A stretch of 18,787 nucleotides of DNA from Vulcanimicrobiota bacterium. Lineage in GTDB: Bacteria > Vulcanimicrobiota > Vulcanimicrobiia > Vulcanimicrobiales > Vulcanimicrobiaceae. Below, one piece after another: positions 8,117 to 15,780 of the stretch. Within the stretch, counting starts at the first letter, position 1. The number at the start of each line of letters is the position of its first letter. A program made the translations under genes and the position numbers. Location: positions 1 through 18,787 of the forward strand of contig JABEUW010000134.1 of NCBI GenBank assembly GCA_013043945.1. The letters are read 5' to 3'. Below the pieces are notes generated by a model that was given only the letters and a program-made list of their open reading frames with translations, made no database searches and was not told the DNA's origin.

Positions 8117-9157
8117 ATGAGCCCAACGGAACTGCTCCCCCCCGAGATCCCCGCCGGTCTCCTCTCGCGCTTCGAGCGCGCCGAGCGCGTTCTACCGGCG
8201 ATCGAATGGCCGCTCTACGTCGACGATGTCATCGCGATCGAGCGCCTCAAACGCGAGCGTAACGCCGTCGTCCTCGCTCACAATTATCAAGTTCCCGAGA
8301 TCTTCCATCTCGTTGCCGATATCGTCGGCGACTCGCTTGCACTCGCGGTCGAAGCGGCGAAAACCGACGCCGACGTCATCGTGCTCTGCGGCGTGCACTT
8401 CATGGCCGAGACTGCAAAGCTCGTCAACCCCGCAAAGCGCGTGCTCGTCCCCGATCTTCGCGCGGGCTGCTCGCTCGCCGAGTCGATTACCGCCGCCGAC
8501 GTTCGTTTATTGCGCGAGCGTTACCCCGGCGTTCCGGTCGTCACCTACGTCAACACCTCCGCCGAAGTAAAGGCGGAGTCCGACGTCTGCGTCACCAGCG
8601 GCAATGCGTTGCATATCGTCGAAGCACTCGGCGTACCGCGCGTCATTTTTCTTCCCGACGAATATCTCGCAAAGTACGTCGCTTCGCAGACGACGGTCGA
8701 AATTATCGCTTGGAAGGGGCATTGCGAAGTTCACGAACGCTTTACTCCCGAGGAAATTCGCGCGTATCGGCGCGACGACCCGAACTTGCGCGTGCTCGCA
8801 CACCCCGAGTGCCCGCCCGGCGTTCTTGCCGAAGCCGATTACGTCGGCTCGACACAAGGGATGTCGGAGTACGTACGCCGCGAATCGCAGCGCGGGAGCG
8901 CCGAAGGCATCACTCCACGCATCGTCATGATTACCGAATGTTCGATGGCCGACAACGTCGCCGGAAGCGTCTCCAATGTTGAGTTCGTGCGCCCGTGCAA
9001 CCTCTGCCCGCATATGAAGCGCAACACGCTCGCGAAGGTGCGGCGGAGTTTAGAGACGATGGAGTACGAGGTCACCGTCGATCCCGTCGTCGCGGAGCGC
9101 GCACGCCGCGCCGTCGATCGTATGCTCGCCTACGGCCGCCCGCCGAAATCACCCTGA
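8117..9157 (+). CDS. nadA: Quinolinate synthase NadA
   Basis: NadA condenses iminoaspartate with dihydroxyacetone phosphate to quinolinate, using a [4Fe-4S] cluster, in the cytosol. The 346-residue protein matches the long E. coli-type form. The three expected cluster cysteines are visible: C118 in RAGCSLAES, C203 in WKGHCEVHERF and C297 in CNLCPHM. The last two cysteines lie in a CxxC pair (C294, C297), as in the tail motif of E. coli NadA. Other family signatures are VVLAHNYQVPE near the N terminus, VTYVNTSAEVKAESDVCVTS and AHPECPP. No strong Shine-Dalgarno is seen before the ATG. The stop overlaps the nadB ATG (TGATG), so nadA, nadB and nadC form one translationally coupled operon. Confidence 0.97.
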   Translation: MSPTELLPPEIPAGLLSRFERAERVLPAIEWPLYVDDVIAIERLKRERNAVVLAHNYQVPEIFHLVADIVGDSLALAVEAAKTDADVIVLCGVHFMAETAKLVNPAKRVLVPDLRAGCSLAESITAADVRLLRERYPGVPVVTYVNTSAEVKAESDVCVTSGNALHIVEALGVPRVIFLPDEYLAKYVASQTTVEIIAWKGHCEVHERFTPEEIRAYRRDDPNLRVLAHPECPPGVLAEADYVGSTQGMSEYVRRESQRGSAEGITPRIVMITECSMADNVAGSVSNVEFVRPCNLCPHMKRNTLAKVRRSLETMEYEVTVDPVVAERARRAVDRMLAYGRPPKSP

Positions 9158-10686
9158 TGCGCGAACGCGCGTACGACGTCGCCGTCGTCGGCGCCGGGAT
9201 CGCCGGCTTGATGGCCGCATACAAACTCGCGCCGTTGCGCGTCGCGGTGCTCTGCAAACGCCCGCTCGGCCGTGGAGCGGCGACAGATTGGGCGCAGGGC
9301 GGTATCGCTGCCGCGATCGGCAGCGACGATTCGCCCGCGTTGCACGCGCAGGATACGCGACTCGCGGGTGCGGGGCTGAGCGACGAATCGATCGCCGAGA
9401 TTCTTGCCAACGACGCTCCGGCGCGGATCGAGGAGCTCCTCGAACTCGGCGCCGCATTCGATCGCACCGCCGACGGCGAACTTGCATTAGGGCGTGAAGC
9501 CGCTCACCAACGCCGACGTATCGTCAAAGCCGGCGGAGATGCAACCGGGCACGAAATTCTTCGCACGCTCATCGCGGCGGTCGCCGCATCCGACCACATC
9601 GATGTCATCGCCGATACCATCGTCGAGGATCTTCTCGTGGACGGCGAGCGCCGCGTTGCCGGCGTTATCGGCCGCTCGCGCGATCTCGGCGAGCGATTCA
9701 TCGTGCGGGCGCGCGCGACGATCCTTGCAACCGGCGGCATCGGCCGCCTCTATCGCGCCACCACCAATCCCGTTGAAGCGACCGGCGACGGCATCGCGAT
9801 GGCCGCGCGCGCCGGCGCGACGCTCGCCGATATGGAGTTCGTGCAATTTCACCCCACGGCGCTGGCGATCGGCCGCGACCCGATGCCGCTGGTCACCGAA
9901 GCGATTCGGGGCGAGGGCGCGTGGCTGATCAACGATCTCGGCGAGCGTTTTATGACCGCGGTTCACGACGATGCAGAGCTCGCGCCTCGCGATGTCGTTG
10001 CACGCGCGATTTTCGAACAGATACGCGCCGGGCGCAGCGTCGGGCTCGACGCACGCGACGCGATCGGCGACGAGTTTCCCGAACGCTTTCCAACGGTTTT
10101 TGCTTTCTGCACTTCGGCGGGAATCGATCCACGCACCGCACGCATTCCGGTCGCCCCCGCCGCGCACTATCACATGGGCGGAGTAGCGGTCGATGAATGG
10201 GGGCGTTCCTCGCTACGCGGGCTCTGGGTCTGCGGTGAAGCGAGCGCGACCGGGGTTCACGGCGCGAACCGTCTCGCCAGCAACTCGCTTCTCGAAGCGA
10301 TGGTCTACGCATCGCGCGCCGCCGACGATATTCGCGGTGCGGCGCTCGAACCGACCGGGGCGACGCCGTTACCGATTCCTCCGCACGATAGCTCGCCGCG
10401 ATTGGCGCAGGCCGTCCTCGATTTACGCAACGTCATGTACGCCGATGTCGGCTTGCTACGCGACGCGCGCGGGCTACGCAACGCACGGGCGCGCATCGCT
10501 ACACTCTCGGCCGAGTTCCCGAATGCACTCGGCGAGTTGCGGAACTTGCTCGTCGTTGCAAACGCGATTGCCTCGGCCGCACTCTCGCGGGAAGAGAGCC
10601 GCGGGAGCCATTACCGGCTCGATTTTCCGCAATCGGAAGAAGCGTTTGCGAAGCGCTCGTTTACGAAGATGGAGACGCATGCGTAA
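9157..10686 (+). CDS. nadB: L-aspartate oxidase NadB
   Basis: NadB is the FAD enzyme that oxidises L-aspartate to iminoaspartate, the unstable substrate handed to NadA. The 509-residue protein has the dinucleotide-binding GAGIAG (G12-G17) and the family signature TDWAQGGIAAAIG. Substrate-binding and catalytic residues are all visible: H232 in QFHPTAL, R278 in APRDVVAR, H339 in HYHMGG and R372 in HGANRLASNSLLE. From memory these correspond to H244, R290, H351 and R386 of E. coli NadB. The succinate dehydrogenase-like C-terminal helical domain is complete. The ATG at 9157 is chosen because it overlaps the nadA stop by one base; the frame runs further upstream only inside nadA. Its last 8 bases overlap nadC. 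Confidence 0.97.
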   Translation: MRERAYDVAVVGAGIAGLMAAYKLAPLRVAVLCKRPLGRGAATDWAQGGIAAAIGSDDSPALHAQDTRLAGAGLSDESIAEILANDAPARIEELLELGAAFDRTADGELALGREAAHQRRRIVKAGGDATGHEILRTLIAAVAASDHIDVIADTIVEDLLVDGERRVAGVIGRSRDLGERFIVRARATILATGGIGRLYRATTNPVEATGDGIAMAARAGATLADMEFVQFHPTALAIGRDPMPLVTEAIRGEGAWLINDLGERFMTAVHDDAELAPRDVVARAIFEQIRAGRSVGLDARDAIGDEFPERFPTVFAFCTSAGIDPRTARIPVAPAAHYHMGGVAVDEWGRSSLRGLWVCGEASATGVHGANRLASNSLLEAMVYASRAADDIRGAALEPTGATPLPIPPHDSSPRLAQAVLDLRNVMYADVGLLRDARGLRNARARIATLSAEFPNALGELRNLLVVANAIASAALSREESRGSHYRLDFPQSEEAFAKRSFTKMETHA

Positions 10687-11524
10687 ACCGCACCGCCTGC
10701 TCGTCGAACCGATCGTTCGCGGCGCGTTGCTCGAAGATCTCGGACGCGGAGGCGATATCACCACCGAATCGATCTTCCCGCCCGGGCGGCGGGCGATCGG
10801 TGCGATCGTTGCGCGCAAAGCGGGTTCGCTTGCCGGCATCGACGCTGCGCTCCTTGCTTTCGAGCTGCTCGACCCGCGGGCAGAGGTACTCGAAAGGCTC
10901 GAAGACGCTTCGAAATTCGAAGCGGGCGCGACGCTCGCACGCGTCGCTTGCGATACGCACGCATTGCTCGCAGGCGAACGCACCGCATTGAACCTGCTGG
11001 GGCACCTCTGCGGCGTTGCGACGCTCACGCGTGCGTACGTCGATGCGATTGCGGGTTCGAAGGCGCATATCGTCTGCACGCGCAAGACGACGCCGGGCCT
11101 GCGCGTGCTCGATAAATATGCAGTGCGTTGCGGCGGCGGCGAGAACCACCGCTTCGCCCTCGACGATGCAGTGCTGATCAAAGACAACCATATCGCACTT
11201 GCGGGTTCGATTCACAATGCCGTGGTAGCGGTGCGCAAAAATATCGGACATATGGTAAAGGTAGAAGTCGAGGTGGATACGCTCGATCAATTACGTGAGG
11301 CGCTCGTGGAACCGATCGATGCCGTACTGCTCGACAACATGCCGGCGCAGATGTTACGCGAGGCGGTCGATATCGTTGGCGCTCGCTTCATCACCGAAGC
11401 GAGCGGCGGCGTCGATCTCACCCACGTTGCAGAGATCGCACGCAGCGGCGTCGATCTCATCTCGGTCGGTCGCATCACGCATAGCGCGCCGAATCTCGAT
11501 ATCGGCCTCGATATCGCTCCCTAA
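10679..11524 (+). CDS. nadC: Nicotinate-nucleotide pyrophosphorylase (carboxylating) NadC
   Basis: NadC converts quinolinate and PRPP to nicotinate mononucleotide, CO2 and pyrophosphate, completing the de novo entry to NAD. The protein has 281 residues, normal for the family. Signatures are LLEDLGRGGDITTES near the N terminus, GERTALNLLGHLCGVAT, the substrate-binding CTRKTTPGLR (C133-R142), KYAVRCGGGENHR, LIKDNHI, VEVEVDTLDQLREAL, VLLDNM and EASGGV. The ATG at 10679 has GGAG just upstream and overlaps the nadB stop by 8 bases. The long in-frame extension back to 10193 is out-of-frame nadB sequence and is not part of the gene. Confidence 0.97.
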   Translation: MRKPHRLLVEPIVRGALLEDLGRGGDITTESIFPPGRRAIGAIVARKAGSLAGIDAALLAFELLDPRAEVLERLEDASKFEAGATLARVACDTHALLAGERTALNLLGHLCGVATLTRAYVDAIAGSKAHIVCTRKTTPGLRVLDKYAVRCGGGENHRFALDDAVLIKDNHIALAGSIHNAVVAVRKNIGHMVKVEVEVDTLDQLREALVEPIDAVLLDNMPAQMLREAVDIVGARFITEASGGVDLTHVAEIARSGVDLISVGRITHSAPNLDIGLDIAP

Positions 11525-11542
11525 CGCAAGTACGATCGCGAT

Positions 11543-11670
11543 TGTCATCCCAAGTAGCCGCCGAAGGCGGCGTATCGAGGGATCGTTCGCCTGTGTGCGA
11601 GCGAGCGCCGCCTCGATACGGCGCTTGCAGCGCCTACTCGGCGTGACAACGACCGCTACTCGGCGTGACA
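11543..11670. repeat. Intergenic palindromic repeat, two inverted copies plus a partial third
   Basis: Copy 1 (11543-11586) starts TTGTCATCCCAAGTAG, has an internal hairpin GCCGCC-GAA-GGCGGC (11557-11571) and ends TATCGAGGGATCG. Copy 2 (about 11606-11649) is the reverse complement of the same design: TCGATACGG, an internal hairpin GGCGCT-TGC-AGCGCC (11620-11634), then CTACTCGGCGTGACAA. A third partial copy, CTACTCGGCGTGACA, is at 11656-11670. The copies have different hairpin stems but keep the pairing, and the two full copies could fold on each other into one large stem. It fills most of the gap between the convergent nadC and DUF202 genes and could act as a terminator or be a dispersed non-coding repeat family. 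Confidence 0.75.
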
Positions 11671-11679
11671 GCGCGAGCG

Positions 11680-12057
11680 CTATCGCAGCGCGAACAACTG
11701 CGTGGCGACGATCGCGCCGATCCCAACGAGCATCGCCGTCCCGACGACCGCCCACGCGAGCGGTAGTGCGAGGGCCTCGCCGCGGCGCAGAGCGCGGTCG
11801 GTAAGAGCGTAGCGAAGGGCACCGGCGATGCCGAAGAGCACGCCGACGATCGCCATAACGACCCCGAACCACGAGGCCATTCCCTCGTTCACCGTGCTTT
11901 TTAGGTGGAGCACCACGGAAAATTCGCGTAGAACGAGCGAGAAGCGCGCGATAACGAAGCCGAACGCGATAAACGAGAGCGAGGTTCGAACGTAGGAAAG
12001 AAAGGTACGCTCGTTCGCGAGGACGTCGTTCGGTTTGATCTCGGAGGACTGAAACAT
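11680..12057 (-). CDS. DUF202 (YidH-like) small membrane protein
   Basis: This is a 125-residue integral membrane protein of unknown biochemical role. The family signature is near the N terminus: NDVLANERTFLSYVRTSLSFIAFGF matches the usual LANERTFLAWIRTSLA pattern. Three hydrophobic helices are visible (about residues 25-45, 60-82 and 95-122). It ends at a TAG (11680-11682) just beyond the repeat element and is transcribed away from the aminopeptidase gene, with 57 bases between the two starts. No strong Shine-Dalgarno is seen. The ATG at 12057 is supported because the conserved motif begins only about ten residues later. Confidence 0.85.
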   Translation of the reverse strand: MFQSSEIKPNDVLANERTFLSYVRTSLSFIAFGFVIARFSLVLREFSVVLHLKSTVNEGMASWFGVVMAIVGVLFGIAGALRYALTDRALRRGEALALPLAWAVVGTAMLVGIGAIVATQLFALR

Positions 12058-12114
12058 GTGGCGCGGTTACCCGTGGGAGGCGGACGTTCCTAGGGGCAAC
12101 GCGAAGAAAACCCC

Positions 12115-13488
12115 ATGAGCGAGCTTCAAGAACGCGCGAGCCACGACCCCGAGAACCCGCAAGCCCTGATCGATTTTATGTCCTCGGGTTGGCTGCACCA
12201 AGCGCCCGTCCGCAAGGCGCACCCCGAGATCGCCCGCTTCCAGGCGCGGCGGGGAGAACTCTCCGAGCGGTTTCCCGGCGAGTATCTCGTGTTCACCGCC
12301 GGTACCGAACTCGTGCGTGCGAACGACACGAATTTTCGTTTCCGCCCCGAGAGCGATTTTGCATACCTGATGGGCGGCGGCGAACCCGACGAACTGCTCG
12401 TTCTCGAACCCGACGGCGCCTGCCATCGCACCCGGCTCTTTACCGCGGCGCACAATCGCGGCACCGCGGCGTTCTTTACCGATCGCGTGCGCGGCGAACT
12501 CTGGGTCGGTCGCCATCGCGGTCTCGATGAGAGCCAGGCCTATTATGCCGTCGATTCCGTCGCCGATCTCTCCGAGAGAGCCGAGTACCTTCGCGAGATT
12601 CACGCCTCCGGCAAACGCGTGCGCGTTCTCGGGGAGGACCAAGAACTCGCCGAGACGCTCGGTGAAATGCGCCTCATCAAAGACGAGTACGAGATCGCGG
12701 AATTGCGCAAAGCCGTCGAGATCACCAAACGCGGATTCGAAGACGCGATTCGCGTCATGCGCGCCGGGCGTGGCGAACGGGCGATCGAAGCCGCCTTTTG
12801 GGCGCGCGCGCGGATCGAGGCGAACGACGTTGGCTATCTCACCATCGCGGCTGCCGGGCACCACGCCTGCACGCTCCACTGGAATCGCAACACCGGTCTG
12901 CTCGAATCGGGCACGTTGCTCTTACTCGATGCCGGCGTAGAATGTGACTCGCTTTACACCGCCGACGTTACGCGTACGCTTCCGATCGGCGGCCGTTTCA
13001 GCCGACAACAACGCGTCGTCTACGAACTGGTGTGGGAGGCGCAGCGCGCCGCAATGGCCGCGGTCGTTCCCGGGAACGAGTTCCGCGAGCCGCACCGGCG
13101 CGCGATGCACGTTCTCGCCGAAGGGCTGATCGATCTCGGCATTCTCACCTGCTCGCTCGAAGAAGCGCTCGATCCCGAACGTCAGCTCTACCGTCGCTAC
13201 TCATTGCACGGCGTCAGCCATATGCTCGGCATCGACGTTCACGATTGCGCGCGCGCGCGCATGGAGACGTACCGTTACGGAACGTTGCGCGAAGGGATGG
13301 TGCTTACCGTCGAACCCGGGCTCTATTTCCAGCCCGACGATGCGACGGTACCCGAAGAGTATCGCGGCATCGGCGTGCGCATCGAAGACGATATCGTCGT
13401 TACCGCGACCGGTGGTGAAAATCTCTCGGCGATTTTACCCTCGCGCATCGACGACGTCGAACGCTGGATCGCAACGCTACACGCATGA
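12115..13488 (+). CDS. pepP: Xaa-Pro aminopeptidase (aminopeptidase P, M24B)
   Basis: This cytosolic dimetal peptidase removes the N-terminal residue from peptides with proline at position 2. The 457-residue protein has an AMP_N-type N-terminal domain (about 35-170) and a pita-bread catalytic domain (about 200-445). The metal ligands are all present: D272 (LLLDAG), D284 (TADVTRT), H369 (GVSHMLGIDVHD), E400 (TVEPGLY) and E424 (RIEDDIVVT). The two aspartates are 12 residues apart rather than the 11 of E. coli PepP. With the DAGVExxSLYTADVTRTLP style, this resembles actinobacterial aminopeptidases P. The stop overlaps the start of the permease gene (ATGA), so the two are co-translated. Confidence 0.93.
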   Translation: MSELQERASHDPENPQALIDFMSSGWLHQAPVRKAHPEIARFQARRGELSERFPGEYLVFTAGTELVRANDTNFRFRPESDFAYLMGGGEPDELLVLEPDGACHRTRLFTAAHNRGTAAFFTDRVRGELWVGRHRGLDESQAYYAVDSVADLSERAEYLREIHASGKRVRVLGEDQELAETLGEMRLIKDEYEIAELRKAVEITKRGFEDAIRVMRAGRGERAIEAAFWARARIEANDVGYLTIAAAGHHACTLHWNRNTGLLESGTLLLLDAGVECDSLYTADVTRTLPIGGRFSRQQRVVYELVWEAQRAAMAAVVPGNEFREPHRRAMHVLAEGLIDLGILTCSLEEALDPERQLYRRYSLHGVSHMLGIDVHDCARARMETYRYGTLREGMVLTVEPGLYFQPDDATVPEEYRGIGVRIEDDIVVTATGGENLSAILPSRIDDVERWIATLHA

Positions 13489-14849
13489 GCGAGGCGTCGC
13501 CGCAGTACGGCGAACGCATCGCTGCCCTCGAACCGCTGGGAACGCAGACCGTTCCCGACGGCGAGCGGCATGGTCGCGCGCGCGATCTTTTCGCGCTCTG
13601 GTACTCGGCGAACGCCGAAATCGCAACCTGGATGGTCGGCGTCTATATCGTCGCCCTCTACGGCACCGATCTGCGCTCGGCGGCGATCGGCATTATCGCC
13701 GGCAATCTCGCGGGCTATGCATTGCTCGGCTGGCTCAGCACGCGTGCGCCGCACGACGGCGTACCGCAGATGGTTGCCTCGCAACGCGCGTTCGGCCGCA
13801 GCGGGAATCGCGCGCCGGCGACGTTGGCCTTTCTCGCGGGCGTCGGCTGGTTTGCGGTCAATAGCGTCTTCGGCGCCTACGCGCTCACGACGCTAACGCA
13901 CTGGCAATTCTCGGCGAGCCTTGCAACGTTAGTGCTCGCACAGGTCGCGCTGGCGATGTACGGGCACAATCTCATCCACGCCTTCCAACGCGCCGCCGTC
14001 GCCCTCCTCACTGCGGGGTTCGTCGCGATCGCCATCGCGACGATCGCACAGCACCCGGCAATGAGCGGATTCCACGCCGATGCGCCGCTTGCGATCGGCG
14101 GAGCGCTCGCCGGCTTCTCATTCGCCGTCGCACTTTCGTTCTCGTACGCGACCGGTTGGCTTCCCTGTGCCGCCGATTACGCGCGTTATCTGCCGCGCGA
14201 GACATCGCCGCGCGCGTTGTTTTGGTATAGCTTTCTCGGCAGCGCGTTGCCCTGCATCGCGATCGAGCTCCTCGGCGCGCTCGCGGCGAGTGCACTCGGG
14301 CAGCGCGCCGACGCCGCGCAGTCGCCGACCGATGCAATCGCCGCACTCTTGGGGCACGGCCTCGTTGCCGGAGTTGCACTCGCAACGATCGTGCTCGGCA
14401 CGCTCACCGCGAACAGCATGAACCTCTATTCCGGAGCGCTCGCAGCGCTGGTCGCCACGCGCATCGCCGTGCCGCGCGTCGCCGCCGCGCTCCTGGTCGG
14501 AGGTATCGGTGCGGCGATTGCCTTCTTCGGAAGCAATCCGCGCGTCGCCGCCGAGGGCTACTCGAATTTTCTCCTACTGCTCTCGTACTGGACCGCCCCG
14601 TGGGCCGCCGTCGTGCTCTTCGCGCGCGAGCGCGACGACCCACAACGAGCGATGGGCATTCGCGCCGGCACCGTCGCCTGGATCCTCGGCGTACTCGCTT
14701 CGCTGCCGTTCTGGAACCAGGCCTGGTATATCGGCCCGGTGCCGCGCGCCTTTCCCCCCCTCGGCGACCTCTCGTACGAGGTCGGGTTCGTCGTTGCCGC
14801 GGCGGCGATCTTCGTGCTGCAACGAAACTTTTCGCGCACCCCCGGGTAG
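13485..14849 (+). CDS. NCS1-family nucleobase (cytosine/purine-type) permease
   Basis: This is a 454-residue inner-membrane transporter with about twelve hydrophobic segments, the size of NCS1 (purine-cytosine permease) family proteins. The soluble N terminus leads into DLFALWYSANAEIATWMVG, typical of the first helix of the family. ADYARYLPRETSPRALFWYSFLGS and LTANSMNLYSGALA match conserved NCS1 regions, and FLLLLSYWTAPWAAV lies near the end. NCS1 proteins carry cytosine, purines, allantoin, hydantoins or thiamine precursors by proton or sodium symport; the substrate cannot be told from sequence. It is coupled to pepP by the ATGA overlap and followed 34 bases later by the ABC ATPase gene. An imperfect family match keeps the substrate open. 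Confidence 0.85.
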   Translation: MSEASPQYGERIAALEPLGTQTVPDGERHGRARDLFALWYSANAEIATWMVGVYIVALYGTDLRSAAIGIIAGNLAGYALLGWLSTRAPHDGVPQMVASQRAFGRSGNRAPATLAFLAGVGWFAVNSVFGAYALTTLTHWQFSASLATLVLAQVALAMYGHNLIHAFQRAAVALLTAGFVAIAIATIAQHPAMSGFHADAPLAIGGALAGFSFAVALSFSYATGWLPCAADYARYLPRETSPRALFWYSFLGSALPCIAIELLGALAASALGQRADAAQSPTDAIAALLGHGLVAGVALATIVLGTLTANSMNLYSGALAALVATRIAVPRVAAALLVGGIGAAIAFFGSNPRVAAEGYSNFLLLLSYWTAPWAAVVLFARERDDPQRAMGIRAGTVAWILGVLASLPFWNQAWYIGPVPRAFPPLGDLSYEVGFVVAAAAIFVLQRNFSRTPG

Positions 14850-14871
14850 AGCACCCGGAGATCCTCGCTGC

Positions 14872-14878
14872 AAGGGAG
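14872..14878 (+). promoter_or_regulatory. Ribosome binding site deciding the GTG start of the ABC ATPase
   Basis: AAGGGAG lies 5 bases before the GTG at 14884. It selects this GTG over the long in-frame extension back into the permease gene. The ABC domain starts at once after it (LSVEHIQKSFG). Confidence 0.65.
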
Positions 14879-14883
14879 ATTTT

Positions 14884-15780
14884 GTGTTATCCGTCGAGCA
14901 TATTCAAAAAAGTTTCGGTAGCGTTCGGGCGCTTCGGGATGTCTCGTTCTCGATCGGTGCCGGTTCGGTCTTCGGCCTCCTCGGCCCCAACGGATCGGGA
15001 AAGACGACCACGATGCGCACCATCCTCAACATTCTCAATCCCGACGCCGGGCACGTGACCTGGAACGGGAAAGCGATCGATCGAGTGATGCGCCGCCGCT
15101 TCGGCTACCTTCCCGAAGAGCGCGGCCTCTACGGCAAGATGGCGGTGCGCGAACAAATTATCTATTTCGGTCGGCTGCACGGTCTGCACGAACCCGAGGC
15201 GGCGAAGCGCGCCGATGCATGGATCGAGCGGCTCGAGATCGGCACCTACGCGCTGCGCCCCGCCGCCGAACTCTCGAAGGGGAACCAGCAGAAGGTACAG
15301 ATCGCCTGCGCCGCGTTGCACGAACCCGAGCTTTTAATTCTCGACGAGCCCTTCTCCGGGCTCGATCCGGTCAACGCCGATATTTTGCTCGCGGTCCTAC
15401 TCGATCTGAAGGCGAAGGGCACGACGCTCGTGCTCTCCAGCCATCAGATGTGGCAACTCGAACAGCTCTGCACCGCATATTGCATCATCAATAACGGCGA
15501 GACGCGCGCAACCGGAACGCTCGCGGAACTCCGCGCTGCGTGGCCGACCCGGCTCGTCCGCGTCGGGCCCGATAGCCAGGCGCTGCGCGGTGCGGCCGCC
15601 GGCCTCGGCGCGACGATTGCCGGAAGCGAGAACGGCGATCTCGATCTCAACGTTCCCGCGAACAGCGACTTCGCCGCGATGCTCCGCACCTTCGTCGGCG
15701 CCGATTCCATCGTCAAATTCGAGGTCGTCGAACCTTCGTTACACGATATCTATCTTCGCGCGATCGGAGCTGCGGCATGA
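14884..15780 (+). CDS. ABC-2 exporter ATP-binding protein (NatA-like)
   Basis: This is the nucleotide-binding subunit of an ABC-2-type exporter, 298 residues from the GTG. Motifs are Walker A GPNGSGKT (K40), the Q-loop region YLPEERGLYG, the signature LSKGNQQK (L130-K137; a variant of LSGGQ common in this subfamily), Walker B LLILDEP (D154, E155) and the switch histidine H187 in SSHQMWQ. The C-terminal ~90 residues fit the DUF4162-type tail seen on NatA-like ATPases. It overlaps the permease gene by 4 bases (ATGA). NatA/NatB systems export Na+, but related pairs act on other ions or peptides, so the substrate is open. Confidence 0.92.
   Translation: MLSVEHIQKSFGSVRALRDVSFSIGAGSVFGLLGPNGSGKTTTMRTILNILNPDAGHVTWNGKAIDRVMRRRFGYLPEERGLYGKMAVREQIIYFGRLHGLHEPEAAKRADAWIERLEIGTYALRPAAELSKGNQQKVQIACAALHEPELLILDEPFSGLDPVNADILLAVLLDLKAKGTTLVLSSHQMWQLEQLCTAYCIINNGETRATGTLAELRAAWPTRLVRVGPDSQALRGAAAGLGATIAGSENGDLDLNVPANSDFAAMLRTFVGADSIVKFEVVEPSLHDIYLRAIGAAA

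Noticed and set aside
8507..9013. Minus-strand frame inside nadA, and similar ones inside nadB and nadC
   Set aside because: All are antisense shadows of clearly conserved enzymes.
11295..11804. Plus-strand frame running from nadC through the repeat into the DUF202 gene, and the minus frame 11354-11872
   Set aside because: Low-complexity Arg/Ser/Ala translations spanning a non-coding palindromic repeat; not proteins.
14842..14858. CCGGGT-AGAGC-ACCCGG hairpin at the end of the permease gene as a terminator
   Set aside because: Only six paired bases, it includes the stop codon and no T-run follows. The downstream ABC genes look coupled, so termination here is unlikely.
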